NCBI GenBank assembly: GCA_036417435.1
Contig: CM070905.1
Span: forward strand, 24,715,592-24,779,591
Source: Inia geoffrensis
Lineage: Eukaryota; Chordata; Mammalia; Artiodactyla; Iniidae
Reading direction: 5' to 3'
Length of the DNA: 64,000 bases
Shown piece after piece: positions 1 through 12,849 of the stretch. The notes below the pieces were generated by a model, which was given only the letters and a program-made list of their open reading frames with translations, was not told the origin of the DNA and did no database searches. The stretch's first letter is position 1; each line of letters begins with the position of its first letter. The translations under genes were made by a program, and so were the position numbers.

Positions 1-48
1 AACAAAACCAAAGGCCGAAGTACAAGATCTAAGGCTCTTGTCTGGTGA
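1..48 (+). CDS. Possible C-terminal codons of a plus-strand gene (partial)
   Basis: Frame 1 is open from the first base to a TGA at 46-48. It reads a basic, serine/threonine-rich tail ending in the residues STRSKALVW. The segment is only 15 codons, so being open proves little. The case rests on what follows: about 2.7 kb of AT-rich, repeat-free sequence with several AATAAA signals, which is how a long mammalian 3' UTR looks. The exon start lies outside the window, so no splice acceptor can be checked. I do not recognise the protein. The stop could instead be chance and position 1 already untranslated. Confidence 0.35.
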   Translation, partial: NKTKGRSTRSKALVW

Positions 49-2730
49 GGAACAGTTACAGAGTTTTGCTTTTTTCCCCCCATCGAACTAAAAAAATCAT
101 TTGACCATAATTTATAGCTGGTTCCATTTTAACACATTTGCTTCCGTATATCTTACGGCAGTGGGAATTGCAAGAGTAATGTGCATATCGCATTTACCTC
201 TTCAGTGACCTTTATTCCAGTGGCTTGGGAACAAAAGTTAACTTCAGAACTTATCTTCCACAGGACAATGCAATATAGTTATAGGTAGATGGCACAGGGT
301 CAGTGATTTCCTCTCAATGTTGTAAAATATATACATTTATATTGGCTTATGTTTACAATAGAAGTCTTCTGTTTAACTAACTTTGCACAGGTTTAATTTG
401 ATTCAGTGACTTAGTCTTACTAATTAATACATTGTAGGAAGTTAAGTATATTAGAATGAATTTGTGAAGGCGATAATTATAGGAAAAAAGTCTTTTGAGG
501 CACTGTAATTATTGTTAAATTAATCTGTGACGGCTAAATAAAGTGCTGCACTCAGAAAAAACAATCCCCAAATTGAATTTAGAACAATTAGCATTTATTA
601 TTTACGTTTAACATAGTGCTTCCAGGCAAAGGGGGAAACGATAAACAAAAGTTTGGGTTTCTTTTTCCTTCTCCTTGAGAGTATGTGTTAGTTCCTGTTT
701 TTTAGTTTTGATCTTTGGAAAAAGTGATTGTTTAGGTCCCTGATCCTCTTATTTTTACCTTTTTGTTTAAATAAAGTTTTGGTGATCATTTCAACATAGG
801 TAATATTATTAAGGAGGGTTTTTTTTTTTTTTTTTCTCCTGTGGTTGTGTGTTGCAAGAAAAATAAAATTCCTATTGGGAAGAAAGAAAAAAATATTAGT
901 TTTTTAGAGGGTTTTGGAACAAATGTAGATTTTTAAAATGCAATATGAAATAAGGAGTAGACTCCCTGTACTTGTTTTTGCAAGTCTCTCTATATTTTTA
1001 AAGTTTATCTTCAGTACCTGTGTCCCTTGTATTAATGCATTTAATATATTTAATTAGTATTAAATGAGTTTTGGATTCAGGTTCTAAAGCAGTATACTTA
1101 GTTTGAGTGCTCAGTAGGTTAAATGTTGTGGTTTGATTATCACACATTTTTTTACTTGTGTGGAAAATTTGAGATGAAACCATCCTTTAGAAGTCATTTA
1201 CTATTGTATTATTTTGAAAAAAGGTTTTATTGGTAAACTCAAAAGTGTTCATTTATTCCCATTTCTCCTCAGATAACTTCAAGTGATGTACGAAAAGGTT
1301 TGGAGTTCATTTTTGTGGAAAGACTTTAAATTGGTGTTAGAACCACTAAACATCTTCAAATGGTACTATGAGGAAAAAAAAAGAAAAAAATTTGATAAAT
1401 ATATGACTGTAACTGCTGTTTTCTGACTAAAATAATAACCATCTAACCACTTGTTTCTAAGGCACTGCCTCTTCCAGCACTTTCAAGTAGCTGTGACATT
1501 TTGCATTGTCATCACAGTCCATCAGCTAACCACCCCTGTGCATTTGGTCTACAGTTTCTACAAAAATGTTGCAAATTTTGTTTTCCAGCAGTTTGTTGAT
1601 TAAGTGATCAACAACCTGAAGAAAATGTCACCACTGGTGATTTTTAATTATCAAAGACTTTATAAGTTAGCGATTTTAGTTTTGTTCCACTTTATTTGGC
1701 AGAATTTTTATCTGGATTGTACAGATATATAATTTCCTAGTGAGCGTATGTTAGGACCAAAAGACAAATCTCAACACATTATAAATATTTAGCCTACTAA
1801 ATATTTGTAATTATTTTTACATCCATTTATTTCTAACTTGTTCTATAGCACTTAAATGTTTGAAAATTTCATTCTAAAATATATACTGTAGGAAACTTCC
1901 GGTTCATTTTCATCCATGGATCATCACTTTCTTCATTTGTAAACATCTGAGGTTTTTATGAAAATTAAACATTCCCCTGTTTTTAAGTTTCATACAAAGC
2001 ACTTTAATGATAGATGCAACTTAATTTTTCAGTTTTTTTAAAAAGACCCCACATTTACTAATGTTAGTATGAAGGTAATAAATAACTTACTGCTATTTTA
2101 TGGATGCAGACAATCCCTGCACAACCACTTCCTATAATACTAGTTTATTTCTTTACATATTGCTAAAAAAGGAAGATTGGGGTATAAACCCTGATTCTTT
2201 TTCTCTCCCAAGTAAAATCTTAAATGACCACTTTAGATAATATTTGATCCCTACTGTAAAATTTAGAAAATAATGAATTTTTGTCCATTTTTGTAATCAA
2301 GATTTTAGGGAAAACAGAAGTACATCTATCTTTAATGAAATACTGGGAAGGTTTTTGTGTAATCAATATTTTCTACTTTTTAGGGAATATTTTATTTTTT
2401 AGTAATTTTTGTCAAATTATAATTTTAAAAGGTACAGCAGAGAATATACCATGTTTTTATGTAGGTTCATCCCTGTACTTAGGAGGGACCCTGTCCATCT
2501 ATATACTTTTTGTATAAAATTTTAAAATGTTGAAGATCCACAAGGTCATAATAAAATGCTTTCATAGCTAGAAAAACATTTACCCTTCCCAGTGCTTTGC
2601 ACTAAAATATACTGTGAAAGGAAACTAGAAAGACTGTAACTGTTGCTGGAAATGTTCTATATTGAATGTACATGCTCTTGTTGGAAAAATGTACTATATG
2701 TGATGGAAATAAACCAGACTCGAAGTTATT
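49..2730 (+). other. Probable long 3' untranslated region with alternative poly(A) signals
   Basis: About 2.7 kb of AT-rich sequence contains no recognisable SINE, LINE or LTR, unlike most of the window. It holds canonical AATAAA hexamers on the plus strand at about 537-542, 770-775 and 2708-2713. Each could end a transcript, and the last is followed by T/G-rich sequence. Repeat exclusion and stacked poly(A) signals suggest a 3' UTR with alternative polyadenylation. T-rich tracts (for example 820-835) are present but not diagnostic. The assignment is inferred from composition, not from homology. Confidence 0.5.
2708..2713 (+). terminator. Distal canonical poly(A) signal AATAAA
   Basis: The hexamer sits in the context gatggaaataaaccagac and is followed within about 40 bases by T-rich sequence. 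It is the last good plus-strand signal before ordinary intergenic sequence resumes near 3 kb, so it is the most likely end of the transcript. Confidence 0.5.
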
Positions 2731-4035
2731 TCAGCTAAATGTGCTTCAGCAAAGGTGCATTGGTTGAAACTTAAATGTTTTATTATCAAATTTAAATTTA
2801 TTCAGTGACTATGAGCAGCTACACTTGAAATTTATCCTGATAGTTTTATTTTTAAGAATTAGAGTAATAATTTCTCTTTAATTTAAAAACAGATTTACTT
2901 TTCCACATATGGAAAACTTGTACTTATAGGTCTAACTTTAATGATTAATAGTGTAATATATTTAGGGAACTAAATGTGTAGGTGTTATTTCATTTATAAA
3001 CCATCTTCATTAGTTGCACATTATTAAACCTGTATGTTTGACTTTTGCAAGGTGTTATCTTTTATGCATTCCTACACACAAGACATATTCCAAAGATATT
3101 TTCCAGGCTTAGGTACCTATAACAAATGGAAAGATATGAGGATTCCTAAAAAGCTTGGGGTAGCTCTTTGCTGCAGCCTCTCTTGTGTATGCCGGCCTTT
3201 TCCTTTCTGCTTTACTTGTTAAATACTGTCGGGAAGAAAGAGAAATATCCTGATGTTGGTGGAGGAGAGCCCAATTGCTGCAGTTCCCTTACTTTACTCA
3301 CCTGTTTCCACAGGACCTTTCACGTACAGTTTGTCTCCACTGTCGTAACTTAGAGCCACAGAGCAGGAATTTAGAGGAGGGGGCATCAAGGGTTCCAAGG
3401 ACTATAAAAATATTTCATCTGGGTCATAGAGAAAAAAATAGCATTATGTCAGGACTTGTCTAAATTAGAAGGGCCTAGAGAGATTAAGAATATTTTATCA
3501 TAAAAGCCAAATTAATGGATCATGGGAAACAGAGAGACTAAGCTAGGACCAGTTAAGTAGAATGAACAAGTAAGAAGTGATTAGAAATTCTTTGTTCTTC
3601 CTATTCCTTTCTGGTCTTCATCCTTTTTGGTTTTATTTTGACTCTTGAGGTTTGTCATCTCAGAGGATCGGGCTTGAGGGTCTTGAGGAGAGGCCTAAGA
3701 AATTTGTGCCAGAAGCTTTTCTACACACAGGCTGTATAAGCAAGTATTTATAGTACTTTTTGTTGTCGTTGGGGGGAGTAGTGAAGCAGGTAAAGAACCA
3801 TTGGAAACTCCTTATTTTATATTAAGACCTATTTCTGGCTACAAATTACATCCACTTTTGCTGCAATTTGATCAATTGAGAGTTCTTCTATAGAATTCAA
3901 ATCATCTTCCTTCCTGAATATACCTTTTATTCCTAAATTTGGTGGAAGAGGAGAAACAGTAAAAGGTATGGCTTGCGCTTCAACTTCATAAGTTTGTATA
4001 GTGCAAGCAAAAGCTGGATGAAGTATGGCTGATAC
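2731..4035. other. Intergenic sequence, no feature recognised
   Basis: Moderately AT-rich DNA. Short overlapping open frames near 3034-3463 show no family motif and lie in three different frames. No repeat family was recognised. Confidence 0.4.
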
Positions 4036-4192
4036 TAAGCAGGTGTTTTTTGTTTTGTTTTGTTTTTTTATGGCCACGCTGCCCAGCTTGTGGGATTTTA
4101 GTTCCCTGATCAAGGATCGAACCCTGGCCTTCGGCAGTGAGAGTACGGAGTTCTAGCCACTGGACTGCCAGGGAATTCCCTAAGCAGGTGTT
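4036..4192 (-). mobile_element. CHR-type tRNA-derived SINE with exact target-site duplication
   Basis: The SINE is in antisense. Its body runs 4048-4180 and ends in the inverted head ccagggaattccc. The B-box-like ggatcgaaccctgg is visible, and the oligo(A) tail is an oligo(T)/(GTTTT)n run at 4044-4070. The 12-base duplication taagcaggtgtt occurs at 4036-4047 and again at 4181-4192 with no mismatch. This points to L1-machinery insertion that is not very old. Confidence 0.92.
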
Positions 4193-4343
4193 GATTATAA
4201 CATGTAGATATACCTTGAATGCACAATAACCATTTTGGGGGTTCATGTCTCTTTCTTTACTCCCTACTTCAAGAAGAAAACCTTGAATGTATACATTCTT
4301 GAACAATATATAAATTATCCATCCTTAATTTTTAGCCTAGTTT

Positions 4344-4346
<3 letters not shown>

Positions 4347-4392
<46 letters not shown>
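4347..4392. repeat. (TA)n dinucleotide microsatellite
   Basis: About 20 uninterrupted TA units, with a TGTA unit at each end. Confidence 0.97.
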
Positions 4393-4393
<1 letters not shown>

Positions 4394-5485
4394 AGCCAAA
4401 TTTTCGGTTGACACAGATTGCTTGTATTGTTGAAAAGTACCTTCACATTTTTTAGGAATATATATTTGTTACATTGCCTTATGGTCAGTAGGCTGTTCTA
4501 CTCAGTTTGCTTTAGAGAGCCTGTGGATGCAGTAGTGGGGAGTTTTGTGGTTTTGCTACAGTTTGAGGCTGCAGGTATAGAAAGAGGAGTTTCCCAGTAG
4601 GTATTATGGCAAGTAGGTATAGAGATAGAAGCACAAGTGAATATCATTTCCTGCTGTGAAGTTGTAAAAGATCTCTTTGAATAGCATGACCACTGAAAAT
4701 GAGATTTGAAATGCTTCTAAAACTTCAGAAATTAGGTCTCCAGGTTTCCTGTGGTGGCCCTTGGAAATATTCTAGTTCCTTAGTTAGGAGTTTTAGAATT
4801 TACTTTTCTAATGGAATCCTTAGATTATCAGGATTATGATTCAGACACAGTCTCGTAGTTGATCAGTGGCCGAGCTCTAAGATATGGGCAGCATGATGTT
4901 GGCTGTGGTGTTAGACAGAATCCTTCTGTACTCTATGCTATTCTTTTTCTCTTCTCTGACTTTAAGAGCTAGCGGAAACCTCAAGATTGAAAAGGAGTAA
5001 GGATCAGCAATCTTAAGTACGGCTGTTTGGTTTCTAAGGCATAAAGCACATGTTAGACGGCAGAATAAAATGTGTTTCACTTAAAGTCACCTACAATTAT
5101 TTTGGCTTTTCTAACTTTCCAAATTCCTTCCTTCTCTCTCTTATAATTTGTTTCTGTACCCTTTTTCTTTGACCTCAGTTCTGAGCTTCCAGCTCTTTCC
5201 TTTTTTCTCTTCTGGTTAATTAACAGATCATTAGTACCAAGATAGCTAAAACATTTTTTTGAGAAGGTAAGAGGGTGGAAAAACAGCTCATTTCTTCCTG
5301 AATCTTTATCATTCTACACTTGTCATGTTTATCATTTATTTTGAAGTTTCTTTCTCTACATATGTTCACCACTATCATGCCACAAACAGAAGGGAGCTTA
5401 ATGAGCACCATAGGTGCATCTGGTTCAGAAGGTGCCCGGAGTTGGAGGTTGTGCTGTTGTGCCCACTCAGCAGAATTAATTTGCT
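4393..5485. other. Unique sequence, nothing recognised
   Basis: No repeat landmark or coding motif was seen. Open frames here are short and unsupported. Confidence 0.4.
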
Positions 5486-5600
5486 TGATTTTGTGTTTTT
5501 GAGGTCAGGGACTATGTCTTGATAATTCTGTTTGGTGCCTAGCACGTTTTCATGTATATCCAGACACTTTAAATAAATGTTTGCTAATGATTTTAAGTAA
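5486..5600 (+). repeat. L2 LINE 3' end fragment
   Basis: The order of motifs ggtcagggactatgtctt, gtgcctagcac and aaataaatgtttgctaatga matches the 3' terminus of LINE2 (…gcctggcacatag…caataaatatttgttgaatg). Confidence 0.7.
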
Positions 5601-5757
5601 GTAGTATCCTTTTCCATCTGAATTGTACTGTCATATACTTTGAGGCTTTGGGTCTTACTTTCCTAAACTTTTATCTCAATATTGATAGATTTAATTTATT
5701 TTAGAAAGTGCCACCAGTACTAAAATGAGAGTTTATGATAATAAAGAGAATTCTTAG

Positions 5758-6030
5758 TATTAGTTGATAATAATTAACATGTATAGAGTGCTTACTATGT
5801 ACCAAGTGCTTTGCTAATCCTTTATATGCATGATGCCCCTAATCCACCAACAACCCTATGGAGTAAGAACTGTTCCTTCATCATGCCCACTTTACAGAAT
5901 AGAAAAATCGAAGCTTAGGGAAGTTCAGTGGTTTACTCCAGTTCACATAGCTAGTAAATTATAGAATTGAGACTTGACACTAAGTCTGACCACAAAGCAT
6001 GTTCCCTTAATCAGTGCACCTTATATATGC
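5758..6030 (-). repeat. MIR SINE, antisense
   Basis: The sequence follows the reverse complement of MIR: gagtgcttactatgtaccaa, then cccactttacagaatag, then cacatagctagtaaatta. It is diverged, as expected for this old mammalian family. Confidence 0.85.
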
Positions 6031-6079
6031 AGATTTTATCATTTGCAAAGTACAGTCACTACATTACTTGTTGGCAGTT

Positions 6080-6320
6080 TTGTGTAATGATCTGGAGCTA
6101 GATTCGTTGGTGAAATTTTTGTATCCACCATTTATTTCCTGTGTGACCTTGGGCAAGTTAAGTTACTTAAGCATTCTGTATCCTAGTTAGCCTCATTTAT
6201 AAAATGAGAATAATATTTCTTACCTCATAGGGTTGTTCTGAGGAGAAAATGAAAAATACATGTAAAACAGGGTGGTCCTTGTCATGTTACAATAAATGTT
6301 AGATATGATTGCTATAAGTA
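6080..6320 (+). repeat. MIR SINE, sense
   Basis: The core tgtgaccttgggcaagtta, then ataaaatgagaataat and ctcatagggttgttctgag follow the MIR consensus in order. It lies tail to tail with the antisense MIR just upstream. Confidence 0.85.
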
Positions 6321-8780
6321 ATTTTCACAGTATAAATGTGCAATTTTTTTATTACCTTGTAAAGTTAAGTTTAAATGGAAATGTGTGCATTAGAAGAGAG
6401 TTTATTGCTACACATCAGATTTTAACTGCTGCTTTTGTGTTTAACTGGAAAATGAGGACAACCAACTATATTATTATTTGCCACCAATTTTCTTCTAAGC
6501 AGTTATTACTAGTTTATCATTCCTACTCAAGTTTTTCATTTATCTTGAAAAGGTATTAGGTAGTTTTAAGTACATTCATTGTTTAGGCTTTGTTTTTATC
6601 ATTACTCCTTAGGACAACCCATCTGTCTTAAAATTCTCTTAGTGTCTGTTCTATCACAATATTTTGGTTTTGGTCATGTGTAAAGTATTGACATGGAGCA
6701 AATATTAACTGAGTAACATAGTTGAAATATTTCTATGAGACTAAAGTAGATATGCATTACTATTTGAAAGCAAGCATTTGGTTGTGGAAAGAGTAGATTC
6801 TTCAGGAGGGCATGATTTGGGCTAAGTCAGGAATTTCTTTGGTGAATGTGTCATGAAGAAATAAGAAGAAATGGTACTTTTCAAAAGTCTTGCCAATGGT
6901 AGGCATTAGTGACAGTACTCCACATTTCACTTGAGGCCCAAGTACTGTTAAATTATCTACCAACAGGGTTTACCCGTACATCTCCCTGTTTTTGATCTTG
7001 TTTTTTTTTAACCATAAGATGACGATTTTAGAAATTTTTGTGTCTAGGGTTAATTTGCAACACCAGAGAACCTTTGTCCCTAGGCTTGGATGAACTTTCA
7101 TATCTTAATCTGCAGGTCAAGTGCTGGGGTCCCAACACCTGGGTTGTGTGGTTTCTTAATGATTCTGATACTCAAATTCTTACGTCAGGTATCTGAGCAT
7201 GTTTCTGGCACACAAAACATAGTAATGTTTAAACAGTAGAATGAGGTGGTTGAAAAAAATAGGCAAACCAAAACAAAACAAAAAAAATGCTTTGAATGCT
7301 TGAGCAATAATGACTTGCAGCGTATCTGGGTGTCCTGCTCCTGTATAATCTGGTAACACTTTCGATGCAAGAGTATGTAATAATGTTATGTTCGGAGGAG
7401 AAATTATTACACCAAAATGAACCCTAAATGCATAGAACTCTCTTTACAGCCCAGGTTTTGAATATTAGTTTTTAATTCCTTCTATCTGTGGAATTATCCT
7501 GAGAATAAATTAGCTCTGAGAAATGGAACTGTGGCTTTTAGTCAGTCTTTCTAAGCTGTGCAAAAATATATTTTTTAAAAAGTTGAGACTCTTCTTGGCT
7601 AAATTGATGCTTTGGTAGACTTAAACCCCAAAGTACTGGTTGTGTCTCGTACTTTTTATTTTGGATGGGGAGAGAAAGTGAGGAATAGTTTTCTTCTAAG
7701 AAAAAAAAATAGCCAAGTACTAGGAACATTGTGTGCACAAGTGATTGAATTACATGAAAAGAAATTAACTTTTAAGGAAAAGATTTTTATGTAGTGTTCT
7801 TGGGGTTTTGTCATATAAGTTGTTAGGGTCGTCCTGTGTAAGCTTCTGCAGGAGAGTGGCCATGCCATTTTCATGCCTTTTGCTCATTAGATATTTACTG
7901 AGTTCCTTGGAATCCAACATGCTGGACATTTGTAGATGTTTGAGACTTTCTGAGCCTTATTCTCCTTTCCTTTGGGCAGCATTTGAGGACATAAGGTAGG
8001 CTTATGGGGCTGTCATAAAGCTAGAGGGAACACGCTTAATGAAATTTGTGAGTCATCAATATTTATATCCTCAAGTTAAACTTTCCTCAAAACATTTTCA
8101 TGATTTTCCAATTTGCCCTTTCTTTGCCTGGCTGTCTTGGCTAGTCAGCTGTTGTTTCTTATGATTGTAAGTGAACACAATCACTTAGTTACCATGAAAT
8201 TTGGATACAAACACACACCAGAGGAAGAAACTTTTCAAGGAAATGGCTTTGTTGCTGTAACTGCCCTGTATCTCTTTTCAGTTTCTAAGTGTATAATTGT
8301 AATGATATGAATTATTAGTTTTTAAGGTTTAAGATACTTCTTTGAAGGTCATTTCTTTCTAAAACAGTTAACTAGAGCTAAAGAACACAATGTCTTCAAA
8401 CCACAGATTGTACAAGATGGAAGTAAGACCCACAGTACTTGGATTACCAGTCACCACCCAGCTTGCCATGCCATCTCATTGCAGGTGTGTGAGTGCATGT
8501 GTGCCCGTGATAGAGCATTGTGCTATGTGCTTGCTGCTGCGAGTGCAGGGTTTTAGTTGGTCTGTAGCTGGTCAAGAGAGGTTCGTTAAGAGAGTGCTGT
8601 GTGGGGAACTAAGACAGAAGGGGCCAGGCCTTAAGGGAACCTAGCAGTAATTGTACAAACTGGCTTCACCATATGGATTTCAACCAGTTAAAGAAGCCGG
8701 AAAAAATAATGCAATTCTAGGGACTGGGTGTTGCCTTCTTAGGGGCAGGAGTATGGCCTCTCTGCTGCTATTAGCCCTTC
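6321..8780. other. Unique AT-rich sequence, nothing recognised
   Basis: No repeat family or exon signal stood out over about 2.5 kb. Small open frames in both strands near 7.2-7.9 kb overlap each other in different frames and contain no motif. Confidence 0.4.
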
Positions 8781-9109
8781 TCAGACTCTGCTTTGTTTTT
8801 TGTTTTTTTTTTAACATCTTTATTGGAGTATAATTGCTTTACAATGGTGTGTTAGTTTCTGCTTTATAACAAAGTGAATCAGCTATACATATACATATAT
8901 CCCCATATCCCCTCCCTCTTGGCGTCTCCCTCCCTCCCACCCTCCCTATCCCAGCCCTCTAAGGTGGTCACAAAGCACTGAGCTGATCTCCCTGTGCTGT
9001 GCGGTTGCTTACCACTAACCAGTTTACATTTGGTAGTGTATGTGTCCATGCCACTATATCACTTCGTCCCAGCTTACCCTTCCCCCTCCCCGTGTCAGAC
9101 TCTGCTTTT
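8781..9109 (-). mobile_element. 5'-truncated L1 3' end with target-site duplication
   Basis: Antisense L1 3' UTR. The poly(A) appears as T10 near 8801. The terminal block aacatctttattggagtata contains the inverted poly(A) signal, followed by the C/T-rich tract around 8905-8965 and ctgagctgatctccctgtgc. The duplication tcagactctgcttt flanks it at 8781-8794 and 9095-9108. The same 3' UTR recurs at 53.5 kb and, in sense, at 57.6-57.9 kb. Confidence 0.93.
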
Positions 9110-9980
9110 ACTTAAAAAAAAAAAAAGACACTAATTACATCATTTGATATCTTCTCAGTGTGGTTATATAACTGCCTCATTATTTCCACTGCTTGCCTCT
9201 TCTGTGTCTTTCAAGTATTTTCTTTCTCCGTATAGCTTGAATTTAGACTTCTGTAAGAGAAAATCTGATTGGTTCAGTTAGGTGCATTCTTGTTGGGCAA
9301 ATCTCCCATGCTAGGCCTCTTCGTAGGTTGCTGGTCATAGGTTGCTCTTCAGAGGTTGGCTGTTCCTGGGACAGGTGCTCTCTGTGGGTCCTGTCGTTGG
9401 TGATCATGGTAGCAGAGTCAGTGCCATAAAACATGGCCCTGGATCCAGTAAGAGGAATCTTTTGGTGCCAGTCTTTTAAAAGAGGGATCTGGATAGTTCT
9501 AGAATGTACTAATCTTTCCAGTAGAAAGATTTTAAAGGTGATAGAACTAAAGGTAACCTGTGGGCTTGATTGTTCGTCATTGCAGCACCAACGATCCTTT
9601 CCATACTGAGAAAATGTGGGGAAGAGTTTTCTAATCAGCGCCTGCAGTTCCTTTTCTGAACTGCCTGGTGCTGTTTCGGTCTTTGGCTTTGTAGACTCAT
9701 AGACAGCCTGAAGTTTTCACTCAAAAAGAGCCATTACATTTCCTGTAACAGCATATTAGGCCATTCTGTCAGTTGCTGTGATTTTCCAGACACCCACAAT
9801 TATGCTGCACAATTTGAGTTGGTGATTTAGTGAAACCTTAAAGTATTGCTTCTGCTCTTGTATTTTCCGCATTTGGGCTTACTCTGCAATAGCTGCTTTA
9901 TATCGTCTCATTCATTCCTTCAACGACAGACACTATTGAGTGTTCATCATATGTCTGGCACCATTCCATTCTTCTGGGAA
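9110..9980. other. Unique sequence, nothing recognised
   Basis: An A-rich run at 9113-9126 directly follows the L1 duplication. Otherwise no repeat or exon landmark. Confidence 0.35.
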
Positions 9981-9984
9981 AACA

Positions 9985-10255
9985 GAATCACACAGCGGTT
10001 AAAGCATGGATTTTTAAGAATCATGCATACCTGAGCTCAAGTCCTGGCTCCTTTACTTAACTAACTGTGTATGTTGGGCAAGTTACTTAGTTTTTCTAAG
10101 CTTCAGTTTTCTTGTCTGTATCATGATGGTATTAGGAAATGCGGTATAGGTCAGTTTATTGTGGGAATTTATAAAAGTTTAATGATATATTGTATGTAAT
10201 ATACTTAGCACAATGCCTGGCCCAAGAGCTCAATAAATATGTATTAATACTGTTA
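9985..10255 (+). repeat. MIR SINE, nearly full length
   Basis: The sequence runs from acagcggttaaagcatgg through ctcaagtcctggctcc and gggcaagttacttag to gcacaatgcctggcccaa and caataaatatgtatta. This is the complete order of MIR landmarks. Confidence 0.88.
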
Positions 10256-11365
10256 CAGTGATCACTAAAATTGCTATCAGTTTGCTGCCAAAGTACTTTC
10301 TGGCACTTGCCAAATAGTTTCTGGTTATCTTAATTTGCCATTTGATGTTTGTTGCCTTTTTGTTGGTATTAATCCAGCCGTTTAAGGAAAAGTCAGATGT
10401 AACGTCTGTGATAAAGCCAAGATGGACAGCAGTTTATTAAGTTAGAACGTATTATTTTATGGGTACTTAACCTGCTGCCGTTTTTGGCAGCATCTTTTGC
10501 TAATTGTTCAAGAATTTGTTGAACTTTTTATGATGTAATTGTGCTTCCTTGTGATTAACGTCTTATAGAACAATGCATAGTTTTGAGTCGCAAAACTCAG
10601 AACAGCTTTCAGTTTTATTATTATTTTTTGTAAAAATTAGGCTATGGGTACAAGAACATATTCTGAATTTATAAGCAAGAATTATGTCTTCTCTTTGTAT
10701 CACTAATGCCTCACAATGTACCTGGCATAAAACAGCTAGGAGAATGTGGAAAGAAGGAGAGAAGGAAAGCAGCAACATTACATCAGTTATCTTTAGGCTT
10801 ATGTTAGTCCACAATATGTCTTTGCTTTTAAGCTTCTTTTCCCATTACCTCATCTTCTAATGTATATAGCTTCTCTACCTGTGAATTCCTCTTCGTTTCT
10901 ATTGCTGATGGCTTCTGTTTCCTGACTTTTTAATTTGAGCCTCCTAGCTTCTGCCACTGCTACTAAGTAGTAGTGACAGGTTCAAATTCATGGGAGTTGC
11001 TGTACTGACTGTACACCCTGATAAATAATTCATAATCAGTTATACACTGTATGGGGGTACATTTAGTGATTTTTTGATAATTCTTTTTGTTTTAAGACTT
11101 ACCTTTGTTTAATTCATCCCTATTCAGTTCTATGAAATGCATCTCACATTTCACTTTCATATTCCACTCCCAGATCTAAACAAACTAAGCATACAATTGT
11201 TGATTGCCTCTTCTGTCATTTATGTAATCTTAGGAATTAGAAGTTATTTCATTTATCCAGTTCTCACATTGCTACTTCAGAACTTTTACACTGCCCTTAA
11301 AGCCTCCAGTCCTATTTTGCTTCCTTGATAAGAGGCAGCATTGCCTATATCATGACAAAAGGTAG
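10256..11365. other. Mostly unique sequence
   Basis: A weak L2-like tail (ctcacaatgtacctggcata) is seen near 10708-10730. Otherwise nothing is recognised, and open frames are isolated. Confidence 0.35.
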
Positions 11366-11369
11366 AAGA

Positions 11370-11865
11370 CATTTCTTTATGCTCCCCTTCTGCATCACAG
11401 TTATTTTGTCTTCGGTTCCTTCTTTGGTTCTTTGAAGGAAGAAGGCCAAGTCCAACACTTCTGCCGTTGCCAGTCTTCTTCCTCAGACCTTCCTCCAACT
11501 GTCCTCTCCTTCCTCCTCCTCATCTCTGTCTCCCTTTCCACAAACTTCTCCCCTCAGCCTACAGACATGCTCAGATTCCTTTCAGCCAAAAGGTAAACTT
11601 CCCCTCCAGACTACCTTCAGTCTAGTTACTGCCACCTGTTCCTCCTTCCTTTCACTGTCAAACTTCATGTCCTGTCATACTGTGCTTTAGCACTAACTTC
11701 ACTATACTGTAATTGTCTATTTTGTTGTCTCCTTTCTCCATTAAGCTCTTAGGAGACCTGTGCCTTGGTCACCATTGATTCCCCAGGGCCTAGGGTAGTT
11801 CCTGGTACATGGTAGGCATTCAATAAATATTTGTTGAATGAATGAACAATATTGAGCCATGCCTG
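11370..11865 (+). repeat. L2 LINE, 3' portion
   Basis: A C/T-rich body ends with gggcctagggtagttcctgg and caataaatatttgttgaatg at about 11820-11840, the classic L2 terminus. Confidence 0.8.
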
Positions 11866-11904
11866 TGCCATTCACATGTGAACCATATAGTTTTTCCCTA
11901 CCCC

Positions 11905-12775
11905 TACATTTCTATTGAGAGTTCACTTGAAGGCCATCAGTGACCACAGCAATGCTAAATCTAGTGCATTCTTGCTTCCCATCATGCTTGAACTCTCTAC
12001 GATCGTTAATGCTTACAAAAATATACCTTTCCAAGATTTTCATGGTTACTTGTAACTGGGTCACTTTGGGCTGGTCTCAGCATGGTATTGCATCCAAAAG
12101 AAACAGGTTTCCAAATCTTTGGAAAATAATGAAGTTTTTACTATTTTACAGAAATCTTCTAAGGAGATAGGTATAATTACGTTAAGCTTAGCAAGCTTCA
12201 TACAACTTCTCTTTACCCATCTCTTCCCAGATCCTCGTACAGCTTGGAAGCTTCCCTCAATCTCCCTTCTGTAACACTTACCCCAGAATCTTCTGTAAAC
12301 TTCCTACCAAAACCTCTTGTCTACTTTTTTCATCTTCTGGTTCTCTTATTTTCTCTAAGAATAACTTTGTTCTTTCCAATTTAAATCACTTTAGCCTCTC
12401 AGCCTCTTCCAGTTCTTTTCTATAACCTGTTATCCTGTTCAGCATTCCAAAAGTCTAGGAGCATTCTCTTGATTTCATCTGGTTTGTCCTTACCAATTTT
12501 CTTTGCATGATTTTACTTAATTTTAGAGCCTTACATCATACACTATCTTCTCCAGTGAGTATTTCTTGATCTCCTGGGTTTGGCTGGGTTTCCCCCTTGT
12601 GTGTTTCTGTAGTGCCCCATCTATAACTATATTGAACTTATCTATTTGTGTCTCTCCCCATAGTCTGTAAGCATCTTGAGAACTCCTGTCTTTTCTTTAT
12701 ACCCCTAGCATCTAGCACAGTACCTGGAACATGGTGGATGTTGATAAATATTTCTTGAACTGATGGTCCTGTGAA
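11905..12775 (+). repeat. L2 LINE copy, second of three in tandem order
   Basis: The copy starts near aaggccatcagtgacca, which corresponds to the L2 ORF2 line 'aaggtcaccaatgacc'. It ends with tagcacagtacctggaacat and gataaatatttcttgaactg. Divergence is high and the coding frame is destroyed. Confidence 0.7.
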
Positions 12776-12849
12776 CTCTGATTCTTCCTCTCTTGCCACT
12801 GACTTTTATTTTGTTTCTAGGTCTTTAAATATGATCAGAATTTCCTTTC

